A DNA stretch of 64,000 bases from Luzula sylvatica (GCA_946800325.1 OX326956.1:15541167-15605166), one strand, 5' to 3'. Numbered from the stretch's first letter, positions 12,040 through 24,639 are shown. Made by a program: numbers and translations. Notes: generated from the letters alone by a model not told the origin.

Positions 12040-13332
12040 AAATTTGGGGGGTGTAGTGGAGGGGAGTACCTTGCATTGTTACGCTTCTAGTTACTCACGT
12101 TGGTGATTTTTTTTTTCTTTGCATAAAAATTGAGAACTGGCCATGTGAGGGGGTGAATGGAGATGAATTTGTTTAATTTATGAGGCCCTTTTTGCTTTAA
12201 AGAATGAGACTCGTAGTATAGGGGGTGGCTTCGTTTGGAGGCTAAGGAGTTAATTAAGCATGTTGAAAAAAGATTGCTATTGAGTACCAAAAAAACTTCC
12301 ACTTTTTCTATCACTTAGTTATTTCATTACTCCATCAAATAATTAGAAACGAGTAAATAAATAAATAAATGTAAGAAACAATGAGACGTTCAAATAAATA
12401 TTGACAAATATCCAAAATACTCTTTTGAAAATGGGTCTCGTAATATATAAATGTCAGATTTCCTAAATTCATTCGGTTTCTACTCATGATCTTCGTTATC
12501 ATATAAGCCATTCAAAACTTCTCGCGTATAATTGCTCGAATAAGGGAATAAAACATACGTGTAATTCAGAGAGTATCAAATCAACACAAATATAAGAATA
12601 AAAAGATATTTCTAGTATCCTTTCAATTCGAATGAATCATAAACTTTCGTATAAATGATTATAAAAAATTGAAGGGTCCGTTTTATCATGTCGGTAAGGG
12701 TTTTTTCAAATTTTATAAAGATTCTTAACGCACTTTGAAATGTTACCGCATTAAAGAATAACTCATATAAACCTCTCAAACGGCCATAACTCCCGGTCAT
12801 TATTTAAACAATTTCCTCAAAAAGAAAAATTGACTCAAATGATTATAAGTGAAAATAATTCAGAAAATTCTCACACAAAATATCACTAGATATTAAATCA
12901 ATTTAAAAAATTCTGAATATAACAACCTCATCTTAGTATTCATTTTAATATCAAACTACCATGTATCATTTTTATGCACAATTGATTTTTCATCACTGAT
13001 TTTCGTTAACTTGAAATGTTTTGATTCCCTTTATACAATTAAAATTTATGGCAATAATAATAAAAAATTAAAAAAATCCATTAGCGTACCCTCCAAATGT
13101 TCTCTCGTTCCGTTCAATCCAGACGGACTAACAATCCGCTACCCACCTTTTTCTGTTTATTCGGATGTGCAATGCCCGACGCACATCCCTCCAAGTTTAC
13201 ATAGACGAAACGTCATTTTGATTATTTGAATGTACAATGCTCGCGCACGTGCCTGTGAATATTTTGATTATTTTTATACAATTACAATTTATGATAATCT
13301 TTACCTATCTATCTCGTTCATTTTGGGCGATT
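12040..13332. other. GATA upstream intergenic region, no second gene seen
   Basis: AT-rich DNA with no convincing open frame. The short open frames at 12087-12314 and 12612-12800 (both minus) lack recognisable features. Distal control elements of the GATA gene may lie here but cannot be picked out by eye. Confidence 0.5.
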
Positions 13333-13885
13333 GAAGGCGCAATTTCAAGTGTACCCCTGGAAAACATCAAAATTTCACATATACCTTTCAGTAATATGAA
13401 ATTTCACGAATACCCCTGCAAACGTCTCAAAATATCATGGATACACCTTCAAAATCCTTCAAATATCATTATTACCCCTATAAAATTATTAACATATCAC
13501 ACATACCCCTATTATATCATTTAAAAATCATCAATGTATTTCTCGTTGGTAATATGCCAATTACCTAATTTTTAAAATTATTTTTCTATTATAATGAATA
13601 ATTTTTTCTCTTAAATAAAATTTAAAAACTATAAAAAATCAAATATTGTCAATTCTATCTCATAATTTTTTTCCAGAAATCATTGTTGAAATCAATACTA
13701 TTCTCAATATTTTAAGTAATTATTATATTTTATATAAAGGTAAAACGAAAAAAATATTTTGAACGAAAAATTAACAAATTATTAAATAAAAGTTTAATTA
13801 GGGGTATCCATGATATTTGAAGTGTTTTTAGGGGTATTTATGAAATTTCACGGTTTTGAGGGGGTATACATGAAATTCTGCCTTC
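13333..13885. mobile_element. Fold-back MITE with long, internally repetitive inverted repeats
   Basis: The left end (GAAGGCGCAATTTCAAGTG) and the reverse complement of the right end (GAAGGCAGAATTTCATGTA) match. The arms continue inward for about 80 bp or more. Each arm is built of repeating words of about 30-35 bp of the type AATTTCA...ATACCCCT. The centre is AT-rich and non-coding. A 3-bp ATT flank is the only possible target-site duplication. A related fragment is visible near 2150-2215. It is a non-autonomous DNA transposon; the superfamily is undetermined. Confidence 0.65.
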
Positions 13886-15400
13886 ATTCTATTATATGTA
13901 TTTTTTCATACAATTTGATAAAACATATATAGAACATTTGGGATACACTATAATGGGTACGAACCTAGTCGGCTTGGGACAATCATAACATGGCACGGGT
14001 CCATGACAAAGTGACCCAATGACGAGGCACTGCATCAGCACTTGTATTTGTATATATTGCCAACATTATTCTCGTTGGCTAAGCTTACACTGGACCAATA
14101 ATATTACGGTCACTACGCCATGAAAAGTGCAACTATTTCACATGCATGCTGTTATGTTATGTTATCCATGGCAAATCAAATTAGTTTAATTATAATTATA
14201 ATCATAACATTAACCAATTACCACCGAGTTAATTTTAATTATTCTGATAAACACACACCCCCATGTTACTTCAAAGTCAAAACCATATTTTTCTTGATTA
14301 TACTGATTCGACCAATACAATTTTGTGGAAAAAAAATATCAATAAAATCAACTCCCATTGAATAACATAAATTTATTATTTTTTTACTTGTTAGACTAGG
14401 TAAAAAATTATAAATTATTTAGTAAAACTAGGTTTAATGTATAAATGCAACTTGTTAATGGGCCTGAGTTCTAGACAAAATAATTCTCTCCTTATGTATG
14501 GAATAATTACCTTTACAATAATGCAAAAGAACAGTAAAACTTTTAGGAAGCATTTGTGAATAATAATTCTCTCAAGTTCTTCAATCTGTGAATAATACGC
14601 GTATAATTCACGAACAATTATGTATTAGGTATAATATACATATTGACAATTTCGTACTCAAGCTAGTTCATAATTCATGTATTTGTAATTTTTTTTAAAA
14701 AAAATGTGTTACATATTGTATTATTAACCTATCACGAGTAACTGATTGTGAACAAAATCCGTGAAAACCCTAGAAAAAATGCCGAAGTCACTTTTTCATT
14801 TAACGAACAATAATTGTGAAAATTCGTAAAAAGTATGTATTTCATCTATTTCCTTCAAATTGGGAGAAACAGAAACCACATATTTACAAATTAAACAAAA
14901 AAAAAAAAATTATTTGTATTAAATTCAAAAATATGGCGGGCCATTTAAAAAAAGAACCCCATAGTATCTGACACGTGGGCCCATATGTATGGTCCCAACA
15001 AACCAATATGGAACCTAGCTAGCTGTTTATACTATGCAAACAAATAGTGGTCATTTTTTAAGTTAATATCAAATATCACAATAACCCATTGTTTATTGGG
15101 GCCCACTCAAAAAAAAGAAAAAGAAAAGTTAAGTTCAAATTTCACAGTAAATTAATTATCTCATCTTCAAAAACTACAACTACATATATTATAAATTTAT
15201 AAACCATACATATAACTTCCCATTTTTTCAAAAATAAAAATAAAAATACTAATATTCAATGAAGTACATATAATTTTTTGGCAAACTGAAGATTTCTATT
15301 TGGCGGTGAACAATGTGCAATGTGCATTTATCAATCTTGCCTCTCGGAAGGTAAAGTAATTTACTCTGACACTGCCAACTGGCTCGTATTGTGCCCTGTC
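13886..15400. other. AT-rich intergenic DNA
   Basis: No gene supported. The segment at about 14586-14740 is a diverged copy of the repeat at about 19305-19460. Confidence 0.5.
14586..14740. repeat. Dispersed AT-rich repeat, copy 1
   Basis: Shares, with scattered differences, an ordered series of words (AATAATACGC.TATAAT, GAACAATTA.GTATTA, TATTGAC, AATTC.TGTATTT) with 19305-19460. Non-coding, and the ends are not defined. Confidence 0.45.
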
Positions 15401-15403
15401 TTT

Positions 15404-15405
<2 letters not shown>

Positions 15406-15440
<35 letters not shown>
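15406..15440. repeat. (CT)n microsatellite
   Basis: A CT run followed by CCTCCCTCTCTCTCC. It lies in a slightly more GC-rich stretch (15300-15970) with no recognisable gene. Confidence 0.9.
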
Positions 15441-15444
<4 letters not shown>

Positions 15445-15982
15445 CCTCTCTCTCCCCGCCAAGTAATTAAACTCGTGAATGGTGGAAATTTCTAGTACAC
15501 ATGGTTGGTGTCGGCGTAGCGTTTACTTTCGATCAATTCCGTATTTTTACTTCCCTGTTTCACCTACTCTCTACAATATATCCACCCACAATGCACACAT
15601 TACGTGCCCTTTTTCACACGAGGCATTGTAGATGCAATCATGCAATCACTCATAACCAAGCTCGTGGGAAACAACAGAATAGTAAGTATTAAATAAAAAA
15701 GACTTGTTTGTGTTTGCTTTATCTCTCCTACAGTCCTACGTAAGAGATGTGGTTAAAATGGAGGGGGTGGAATTAGAGTGTTGGAGTCAGGGCTTGGCCA
15801 ATGGAATGGCTTGGAGCTGCTCCCCAGCTTTGGGTTGATGACGTTTATCTTTTGTCATTATTTTATGTGGTTGGCTTAATTGTTGTCCTTGGTGTGGTTG
15901 CAATGTCTGATACTATTGTTAAAGGAAAATTATATCTGTACTGCTCTGCTGTTGTGCATCCCATTTTACAAAAAACATCATT
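15441..15982 (+). other. Gene-like but uninterpretable stretch
   Basis: Composition is less AT-biased than the surroundings. A potential 52-nt intron (GTAAGT at 15682 to CTCCTACAG ending at 15733) can be drawn, but it is shorter than normal plant introns and joins no long reading frame. The open frame at 15801-16007 (68 codons, hydrophobic middle) matches nothing I recognise. It could be part of a non-coding transcript or untranslated region. Confidence 0.2.
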
Positions 15983-16141
15983 GATTACATCACTCCTTGT
16001 TAATTAACACATTTAATTAACATGATATTTAACAAGGAATACCGAATTAACATATGTAAAATATTAATTAGGAAATGTTAATTCAAATAAGAATTAATTA
16101 TACGTTAATTAAGTTGTTAATTACCAAGAAGTGACGTCATC
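15983..16141. mobile_element. Short AT-rich MITE with about 40-bp inverted repeats
   Basis: The left arm begins GATTACATCACTCCTTG. The reverse complement of the right arm begins GATGACGTCACTTCTTG. Both continue through TTAATTAAC words. A related, more decayed copy lies at about 24640-24815. The target-site duplication is not clear. Confidence 0.55.
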
Positions 16142-18450
16142 GGAGATTTTTTTTGTGAAATGGTGTGTACAGAATACAGATATATGCCCGTCAATTTTTT
16201 TTAAGCAATTGGCTATTTTTATTCTACACTTGCATTGAATAAAATAAGCGTTAACAAGTTGATACCGTTTTAAACTAAAAAATGCTAATTTTTAAAATGA
16301 TCACGTCATATTTAACTAATTTATTATAAAAATTAAAAAGTAATCGTTTTATTTAATAAATTGAAGTTCGGCTTGGAATTTATGAAATGGAAGTCATATT
16401 AGATAAAACTAATTATTTGTTGGATAATTTATCATACATCAATTGCACGCTTAAATAATTCGTCAGATGAAAATCATATAAATATCAATACATATGTAAA
16501 ACGAACAATTTGTCAGATGTATTAGCATTTATCACATGCATAACCCATATGATTAAGTAACCACTAAATAAAATAAATGGTAATGTAGCAAGAAAAATAT
16601 GAATGCGGGACTTATACAACTATGATCTTCACGAATGACATTTTGAGAAATTGGCCAATTTTTTCCGAATAATTATATGTCCATCTTCTCAAACATTACA
16701 ATAAATTCCCTCTCATTCATTGGAAGATCAAAATATGTAGTTTTATCCTTCTGGGTGACGATCCCAGCTGCGCAAAATTTCATTATATGGAAAACGACGG
16801 CTTAATGACCCAACATTTTTCACATCAAAGCTACAACGTGGAGGCATATTACTGGACAAACCTCGTGGGGATTTTAGGAACGTGACATTCGCTTATCCGT
16901 AAACAGATCTAATAATTATGAAGTACTAAGTGCAACTAAGTATTTCATCCTGACCCTACTATCTCTTGGAGATTTTAGTGCCACTACTATGTTGATTTTT
17001 AATTTTGTTTTGTTTTGTATTGTATTAATGTAAGGTTTGTGTCAAATTTGTTTATAAATAAATATTTCCAAGGGCTTTCTTTTCTTTTCTTTTCTTTAAT
17101 GGAATAAGTACAATTTGCATATATAAATTTGTGTGAGTTAATTCAGTATTGCACAACTAGCTTGCTAATTTCAATAGAAAAAGACCGCCCCGAGTGCAGG
17201 CAATTCATAGACGAATAAACTACATCTAGATTTAGTTTGTTAGCCAAACATTTTTTTTGGACGTGCAATGGCACCTTTTTCACATTCAAAATTAAAAAGA
17301 ATGTATGTTGAATATTTTTATATGGTACGACATTCATATTTCTTAGTAAGAAAACCTAATACAATGCTCAAATTCTTAGTTGGAAAAAAAAAATCTAATT
17401 CAACTGAAAAATTCTCAAAATGCTATTTTAAAATGTCATAACATAAGATTACTTTTTTAGCAATATGACTTGTAGTTTCAAATAAAAGAGGAGTAACTAT
17501 GTTGAATGAATACAAGTATCAATTTAATATCCGATCAGTTCGATTTACACTTCACTAAAATTAGAAGGAAACCGATAAACTTTAACGCGGATAACCGTAA
17601 TGTTTCAACCGGACCAGACTAAAAAAAATCAAACAAACCGGGTTGTATTAGTTCAAAATTTCAAAATCACTAAATTGAACATTCAAAAAGCTAAATCAAG
17701 CATACCGTATACTTCGACAATAATGATATTATCTTCTTTTTTTTATCCGAATTGAATGAGAGCGTTTATCCGTTTATCCACGGACCACAAATTACCCCAT
17801 CAAATCACTATTTCTCACATGATATGGAAGGGATAAATTTCAATTTACAAATGCTCGTAACCACAAACATTTATGAAGACTTATTTTCAATAATGAGATA
17901 AAACCAAATTACTTTTGGAGCCTCAAAATTACATAATCCCACACAATGTCAGCATAAAAAATTCACAACCACAAAAAAAAAAAAAAAAGTTGCTATGCAT
18001 GTAAATGATAAAAAGGCATGTGTGGTGGTGCGAGTAAGTGAGGGCGCCCACAAATGTCAGTGTGTGGAGTCCATACACTCACACAATTCGTTGACGATGC
18101 ATCAGCCGCCAGCTGTACTCTCAACCCCTCTCCCCGTACGGCCCCAAAAGGACCACCCCCCTCCAATTATTACCCCTACAAAATCCAATTCCCCCCCCTC
18201 CTCACCAATCTTGATGCTTTACTGGAGGGACTAGACAAACTAATTTTCTTACATGTGATTATATTAATGTATTATTCTCATTTGTTTACTGTGTTCTCGT
18301 ACTTTATAAAATTCAGGATTACAGCCTTACATGTTGCTAGTGGGTTAATTCGTTGCTAGTCAGAGGAGCCAACTTTCGATCCTCTACAATTGTAAGTAAC
18401 TTTCAGTACCGAAATGGGGGGAAGAATGGTGGGGCATTGGAGGGGAGGAG
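16142..18450. other. AT-rich intergenic DNA
   Basis: No gene, RNA gene or intact transposon recognised. Several short open frames (17143-17337 minus, 17995-18234 plus, 18054-18359 plus) have no domain signature and are probably chance. Confidence 0.5.
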
Positions 18451-18462
18451 GGGGCATCGAAT

Positions 18463-18558
18463 CACGTGAGAATGAGGATCCCGAGGAGGGGAGGGGAGGG
18501 GGAGGGGGCGGAATGAACGGGTCACGTGGTGTATCGTGCACACTGTTGCATGCACGTG
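18463..18558. promoter_or_regulatory. G-quadruplex-prone tract flanked by three G-boxes
   Basis: CACGTG occurs at 18463-18468, 18523-18528 and 18553-18558. Between the first two, four G-runs of 4-5 bases separated by single A bases (18488-18508) form a textbook G-quadruplex motif on the plus strand. The layout is promoter-like, yet no gene is recognisable on either side within several hundred bases. Confidence 0.45.
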
Positions 18559-18559
18559 A

Positions 18560-20460
18560 TATAACCTAATTGAGTTCCATATATGGGCCAATTATTAAGC
18601 TTGAGAAAAGCCAGCTTTGTCTCCTTAATAAGAGTTTCGACAAGATAAGAGCACGCCCTACACCTTACACGCCGTGGGTTTTGTGGGTCATACTCTCACT
18701 AACTAAATGTTTTCTTCTTCCTCATGCATCCTTATTTATTTGGCATTATTTCATGTTTGTTGTAATCTTTCATTATTTAAAATCTCCTCTAAATTTTGGT
18801 GTGTTTGTTATAAGTATCTTTTTTAAGTATATTGTAGTAGGAAATATCTCGCAGGTCGACGACGTGAGAATTGAAAAATATCATGGTCGCAAATAGTTCA
18901 TTGTAGCATCATCTCTATAGCGCGATATAACATTGTTTGGATGTTAAACGCCGAACGTTGTAGTATATAGCGTTTTTTTTTTTACTTTCAACGAGTTTTT
19001 TGAGTTGGACACATGAAAAAATAGTAAATTAATTCAAAAATAACAAAAGAATTATTTATCTTTGAATATTCATAAACAAGATATTTCATGATACATAATG
19101 CAAGATATTCATTAATTTTGTACGCTGCAAAAATATTGCGCCGTTATGGCGTAGCTACACGCAATTCGATGCAAGATAAATCCTAAATGCACATGACGCT
19201 AAACGCTATTTGCAACATTTAGAAATATACTTGAAAAAAATATATATATACCGTTTTTACATTTCCGGATCTTCGAAGAAATACATTAATTACCAAGTAT
19301 GATTTACGAATAATACGCATATAATACAAGAACAATTACGTATTACGAATAATATAAGTATTGACGTTCTCATAATATGGGTAGTATACCCAACCTAATA
19401 AATAATTCGTGTATTTATAAAAACACGTATTATACACATATTGTCCTATAATACTTTTTTTCATACAAAATATTATATATATATTTTAAATAAATAATAA
19501 AAATTTGAATTTCGAATAATGATAAAATAACAAAAATATCAATAGTAATCTTTGAACTTGTGATTTCTAACTAAAATACACATTCTTTAGTAAAGAAATA
19601 TGTTTTACAATTAATTATGAATAATTTTTTTTTTATATTCATATATGAAACTATTATATATGTATTACATAAAATGAACCGAACTATATAGACAAAGATC
19701 CGAATTGACGAATTAGTAGCGTTCTGTTTTATTTGGTCGAATATTTGGCCAACTTGAAGAACGTGACATTCGAATTATACACAAACGTATTACGTATAGA
19801 ATATCACGAATGACTAACTATGCGCGAGGTAGGAGCATAAGAGGCGTGCAACAAAATTTGAAGAGAGAGAAATAATCAGAAAGTTTGAAGGTAATGATTT
19901 CGGTAGTCAACTTGACTACTATGTTTTTGTTAATTAATTTTTAGATAAATTCTTGTAAATATTATATTTATTATTTTCCATTAATGTAACAAACAACTCG
20001 AGTGTAGGTTGACCCACGTAAATTAAATTACAATTAAAATATAATGTATGTTTGATATTTCTATAGTTTATATATAGGGGTATGTATTAATGATTGATGT
20101 TTTTTTTAATATTTTCAAGGGTAGTCATCATATTTATTATGTTCACTCATAGGAGCGCGTACGTGATATTTTGAGATTTTATCACATGACTTGCTTTTTT
20201 CCAATTTTATAACCCAAACTTAAACAAAGCTATTTGCTGAGATATACAGCTAACACCTAAGTTGAATAATACATGCATATAATTAATTCATCATACGTAG
20301 TGTTGTTGTTTCCTCCACCGTGAGAAAATTAACAAAAATAATTAGCAAGAATCATATCATACATTTATTTGTACACACATTTCTAGCATAATAAATTGCA
20401 CCTTGTTAGAGTAGCCGTCGATGACGACTGGAGTAGTCCAGAAATACAATTATTGGAGAC
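18560..20460. other. AT-rich intergenic DNA
   Basis: No gene seen. Around 18930-19230 there are imperfect inverted words (TATAGCGTTT against AACGCTATTT) that may mark an old MITE. At 19305-19460 lies the second copy of the repeat at 14586-14740. Confidence 0.45.
19305..19460. repeat. Dispersed AT-rich repeat, copy 2
   Basis: Diverged partner of 14586-14740 in the same orientation (AATAATACGCATATAATA, GAACAATTACGTATTA, AATTCGTGTATTTAT). Confidence 0.45.
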
Positions 20461-20462
20461 AA

Positions 20463-20543
20463 GATGAGTATAATCAAATGAAGATGAAAACGAAGTTGAC
20501 AAGGTTTTCAACGACGTCTTCATCTCCACTCGATCATACTCAA
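20463..20543 (-). other. Long near-perfect hairpin (about 40-nt arms)
   Basis: The plus-strand segment from 20463 and the reverse complement of the segment ending at 20543 match over about 40 nt with a very small loop. Most differences are transitions that become G-U wobble pairs if the minus strand is transcribed. This resembles a MIRNA-like or MITE-derived fold-back. No known plant microRNA sequence is recognised in either arm. Confidence 0.5.
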
Positions 20544-20760
20544 CAATTGAATTTATGGTTTAATTGAATTGACACGTCAATTAACATTTACTAATATTAA
20601 CATATTATAAATTATTGACGTGTTAATTAATATTTAATCGAGTCAATTAAAAATTCTAATAAATTCACTTTGATATCTTATCAAGTATATTGAGATGAGT
20701 TTGGAGGGCCAAGTATATTTTCCCATATATATACAGAGCCCATTTACTATGCCCCTCAAA

Positions 20761-20981
20761 TTCTCCCACACATCATCTATCTGAGAGGTTAGTGATTTAT
20801 CACTTTCCTAATTAACACAAATACACTCGATTGATAATTAATTATTATATAATTAAAATATATATGGATTAATCATTAATAATTAATAATTAATATTTAT
20901 TAATTATTAATAGAATATCTTTGTGTCAATCAAGTGAATGATTAGTTATTAATCCTTCGTATCGTCAATGTGTGGGGAAAA
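20761..20981. mobile_element. Small fold-back MITE
   Basis: TTCTCCCACACAT at 20761-20773 pairs with ATGTGTGGGGAAAA at 20968-20981. Further inside, CACTCGATTGATA pairs with TGTCAATCAAGTG. The centre is an AT-rich self-complementary stretch. TTCCCATATATATA occurs just outside both ends (near 20719 and 21001). Confidence 0.5.
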
Positions 20982-21431
20982 TAAGAGGGAATAATAAAAT
21001 TTCCCATATATATATACTAGACAAAAGAACAGTAAAACTGCAACAATAATTCCGTAAACTAGTACACACACCCCATTCTATTGATAGGTCAATTTCATAT
21101 TGTACTATTGATTTGTCACAAATAATTTCAATTCTCTGACCCGACTCATTACATATTGATCCGAAGGAGGATTTGTAGCAGTGGGATGAAGAATGGCATA
21201 GAAAATATTAACTGGAAGGTGTCGGTCGGAAAGTTCTGCGAGAGAGGAGAGAGAGAGAGTCAGCATATATAGCAGAGGAAGGGGCCATATTCCACCTTCC
21301 AGTTCTGACACGACTGCCAGAAAATCACATGCACGTAGCTTTCACTGCCTCCCTTCCGTATCATTTCCACCTTCTACTTATGTAATTATGTGAACTTATT
21401 CATATTCATATTCCCCTTCTTTTGTTTACTT

Positions 21432-22165
21432 AGAATTACCGACGATGATGATGAGGGGAGAGGAGGGGAGGGAGGATGAATACCATACCACGTGTATGGC
21501 CTTATGTGATGGGATGCTCACTCGCTTTGTGCAATGTACTCTCCATCGTCCATGAATATTAAGAATAATTTTATAACATGATTGATAGCAGAATGATGAA
21601 GTGTAGAATCAGTAACGAATTTATTAAAAAATTAAGGAAGAGCATATGTTCTTTTAAGATTTTTGAATAGTATATATATATATATATGGGGAGTTCTATC
21701 ATACACAATTTTACAAGGATATTTTGGGTATTTTAGCAATTAATAATATTTGTAAAAGGGTGTATCATAAAATTTATTTTTTATGGAGATTTTTGTTTAA
21801 ATGAACAACAAAAAATTCCAATTTAGTTAAACATTAATTAATAAATATATTTGATATCTTACCTTAAATATTAATAAATGGATAATTACTCCAAATACCC
21901 TTGAAAATTGATGTATGATAAAGAAATGGATGTATGATAGAAGCCCTATATATATATATATATGTTAGTGCATTTTACGAAAGAAATGAAAAATTATATA
22001 CTACGACTCCTCCAAAACTTTTTGAAAATTTGTCACAGTAGCTCCCCTTAGATTACCGTCTCACATTGATTTGGGGCAAGATCTGCCACTGTGTAGGATG
22101 TGGATTGAATTAAGTGAAACTAATTTTATAGTGTGAATATAATATCCAACGTAGGATCAAAATCT
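21432..22165. repeat. Segmental duplication, copy 1 (interrupted by a MITE)
   Basis: Begins ATTACCGACGATGATGATGA, then a G-rich tract and TACCATACCACGTGTATG. It continues colinearly with 24985-25470 through TGATGGGATGCTCACTC, TTTACGAAAGA, ATTGAATTAAGTGAAAC and ATAATATCC. The two copies differ by many substitutions and small indels, so the duplication is old. Copy 1 carries the MITE at 21688-21946. No coding potential is evident; the tract contains a G-box. Confidence 0.85.
21688..21946. mobile_element. MITE inserted at a TA-rich site in duplication copy 1
   Basis: The left end GGGAGTTCTATCATACACAA and the reverse complement of the right end GGGCTTCTATCATACATC form imperfect terminal inverted repeats that extend about 45 bp inward (AATTTT.CAAGG.TATTT). 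The right arm has an extra internal repeat of ATGTATGATA. Runs of TA flank both sides. The homologous position in copy 2, near 25250, lacks the element. Confidence 0.8.
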
Positions 22166-22306
22166 TGTTGCGAAAGCATGTTGCTAAATCATGTTGCGTA
22201 GAATTATTCATATCGTATATATGCGAAGACGACTGGGCTGGGCGGGCCCCAATAGTCATTAAAACCAAACAGTGAATTAATTTAATGAAATATGCATATA
22301 TTTATA

Positions 22307-22559
22307 GAGTAGTGATGTACATCCCCTAGTATTCTCCCCCCACATTCTTGATGACTAGGATATGGTCTAACACATTCAAAATTAACACACAAAAACATGA
22401 TTTAACATCTTAATTTATGGTTTAATTATCTCAATTTATGATTGAACATACAATTAAGATGTTAAACCATGAATTAAAGTATTAATTTTTAAGGTGTTAA
22501 ACCATATCCACCTCATCAAGAGTGTGGGGGGAGAGATGGGGGTATGTCCAACCTTTTCG
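22307..22559. mobile_element. MITE with about 55-bp inverted repeats and 9-bp target-site duplication
   Basis: The left arm (ACATCCCC...TCTCCCCCCACATTCTTG) and the reverse complement of the right arm (ACATACCCCC...TCTCCCCCCACACTCTTG) match through GGATATGGT.TAACAC. A perfect 9-bp direct repeat ATATTTATA flanks the element at 22298-22306 and 22560-22568. A 9-bp duplication is characteristic of Mutator-like elements, which is therefore the likely superfamily. Non-coding. Confidence 0.8.
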
Positions 22560-22568
22560 ATATTTATA

Positions 22569-24072
22569 TGTAGTTACTGTAGTTCTACTTCTACTTCTGT
22601 TGTGTGGAAATGCTAGTTGCTTGCTTGGTCCTCATGATATGATGCTAGGAGTAAGTAGGAGGGGCTAAGGTATTTGTCAGAACTTATGGAAATTAAAAAG
22701 GTCTTGAATGTTTTTTAGTACTGGTACTGAGAAACAAAATGATTACCAAGATCATGATATTAGTAATGGACATGTCTGGTTTTGTAATTTTGGAGAAGTG
22801 TGACGAACGAATGTAATTTGATAATATAATTACATGAAAACGATGAAATTTTATGTCGGAGTTGACGAAGATGAAGAGAATTGGGCAAATTGATGCCGGA
22901 CAAATTGATGTCGAAATTGAGGAAGGCTACAATTCCGATAAATTTTTGGAATTTTTAACATTTTCGACTCCCGCCTTATTGTTTCTGTGACGAGGTGGTG
23001 GATCGCTGGCAGTGACAAAGAAAGGCCTCGCGGACCGAGAGGGAAAGAAAGTCGCGAGTTGGATCGGGTCGGCGAGACGAATTAGGTAATGGGCCGGGGA
23101 CGGGTCGGGTCCATCGGGCTGGGCTTGTATTTTATTAATATGGAAATTTGGAAGGTCTGTAGTTTGAGTAAAATCCTAATGATGAAAGTATTGGGTCTGA
23201 TAATTTGTGATTAATATTTTGTTTTGTTTAATTGTAAAGTAGGAGAAAATTAGATTTAATCACATCCTTGACAATGAACAAACAAAAAATGAAATATCTA
23301 GTTTTTAAATATTCTTCTTTCTGGATAGTTTTCTTTTGTAATTCTTCTCTGGACTTTTTTTTCTGATTTAAAATTTTGTTTGTCATCTTTATCGTTTTAC
23401 TGTTTTTTTATGAAAATGAAAAATAGTTTTTATTTTTGTTCAGAAGAATTCTTTTTTATTTCTTTCAAGATTCAGTATTCTTCAAAACATTCATCATATG
23501 TTTAACCAGGAAACTATTTTAGTGTTTAAATTCATTCTAGAAAGAATATCGATTCAATGTAATTTTTATATCAACATTTTTTTTTCATTGTGAATATAAA
23601 CTTTTAAACGTAATATACTTTTTTAATGTCACTATATTATGTTTCAATGTGAATATCAAGTTTTCCATGTCAATATAAAATTGCTGAAATGCATAAAATG
23701 AAGTCTAATACGTTAAAAAAATCAATTGTCATATTTTTTTTGTAGAAAATGACAAAATTATGTCTAAAATGAGCATAATACTCAATTATCATATAAAAGT
23801 ATTTTTTTTGGTTTTATTGAAACTCTCCCGGAACTTTATTAATCTAAAAATCCCAGTAAATAATATTTTAATATATACACATTAAACAAAAACCAGCATA
23901 AAATCAGAAAAAGTAAATCATGATATTTACAAATTAAACCTCTTGAAAATATCTTAGCAGAAACATATATTTCAATCAGCTAGTTTGTATTATATATTTT
24001 GAATAATATGTAAATTGGACGCAATTTATTATGTTAAATTTTATGTCCGGGCATGTAATTAATATATGGGAG
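22569..24072. other. Intergenic DNA, no gene seen
   Basis: Includes a GC-richer patch around 22975-23130 without an open frame. Near 23640-23690 there is a copy of the word ATGTTTCAATGTGAATATCA, which recurs at about 39887. Confidence 0.5.
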
Positions 24073-24405
24073 AATCCATAATTAACATCATATTTATTAG
24101 AGTAATTTATCTTAAATTACATATTTATTTTTTGTTACGCATTATATGAATTAATGTTCGAATCATTTATTAAATATTTGAAATTTATTATGTTAGTTAA
24201 ATTTTTTTGAACACTCTCTTGAGAATTTTAAAAATAAATCCATAATTAACACCATATTAGATTAATTTATCTTAAATTACATATTTATTTTTTGCTACTG
24301 ATTGTATGAATTAATGTTCGAATCATTTATTAAATATATATCACATATGAAATATATGAAACATATTATGTTAGTTCATTTTTTTAACACTCTCATGAGG
24401 ATTTT
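24073..24405. repeat. Tandem duplication, two units of about 165 bp
   Basis: ATCCATAATTAAC at 24073 recurs at 24238. The units share TTATCTTAAATTACATAT, ATTAATGTTCGAATCATT and AACACTCTC.TGAG. Non-coding. Confidence 0.8.
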
Positions 24406-24639
24406 CAAAATAAAAATAAAATATGTAGAGGAGTTTAGCAAAATTATATATGAAAAAGCAATAGTATTTTGATACAAAAAAATTTAACACCATCAAAATG
24501 TTCGGTTTAGCCTCTATTATAGAGATAAATGAAAATGAAATTTAATTTAGAAGTGCTCATGGTATCGAAAAAAGTTAAGGATTTTTTTGTTAAAAAGGAA
24601 AATTGTACTAAGCACTCACAATTCTCTATCACGTCCTCT

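Noticed and set aside
15682..15733. Intron with good consensus ends in a plus-strand transcript
   Set aside because: At 52 nt it is below normal plant intron length and joins no coding frame; kept only as a weak note.
21210..21305. Inverted words AACTGGAAGGTG/CACCTTCCAGTT as a microRNA precursor
   Set aside because: Only about 12 bp pair perfectly around a loop of about 75 nt; arms diverge immediately beyond.
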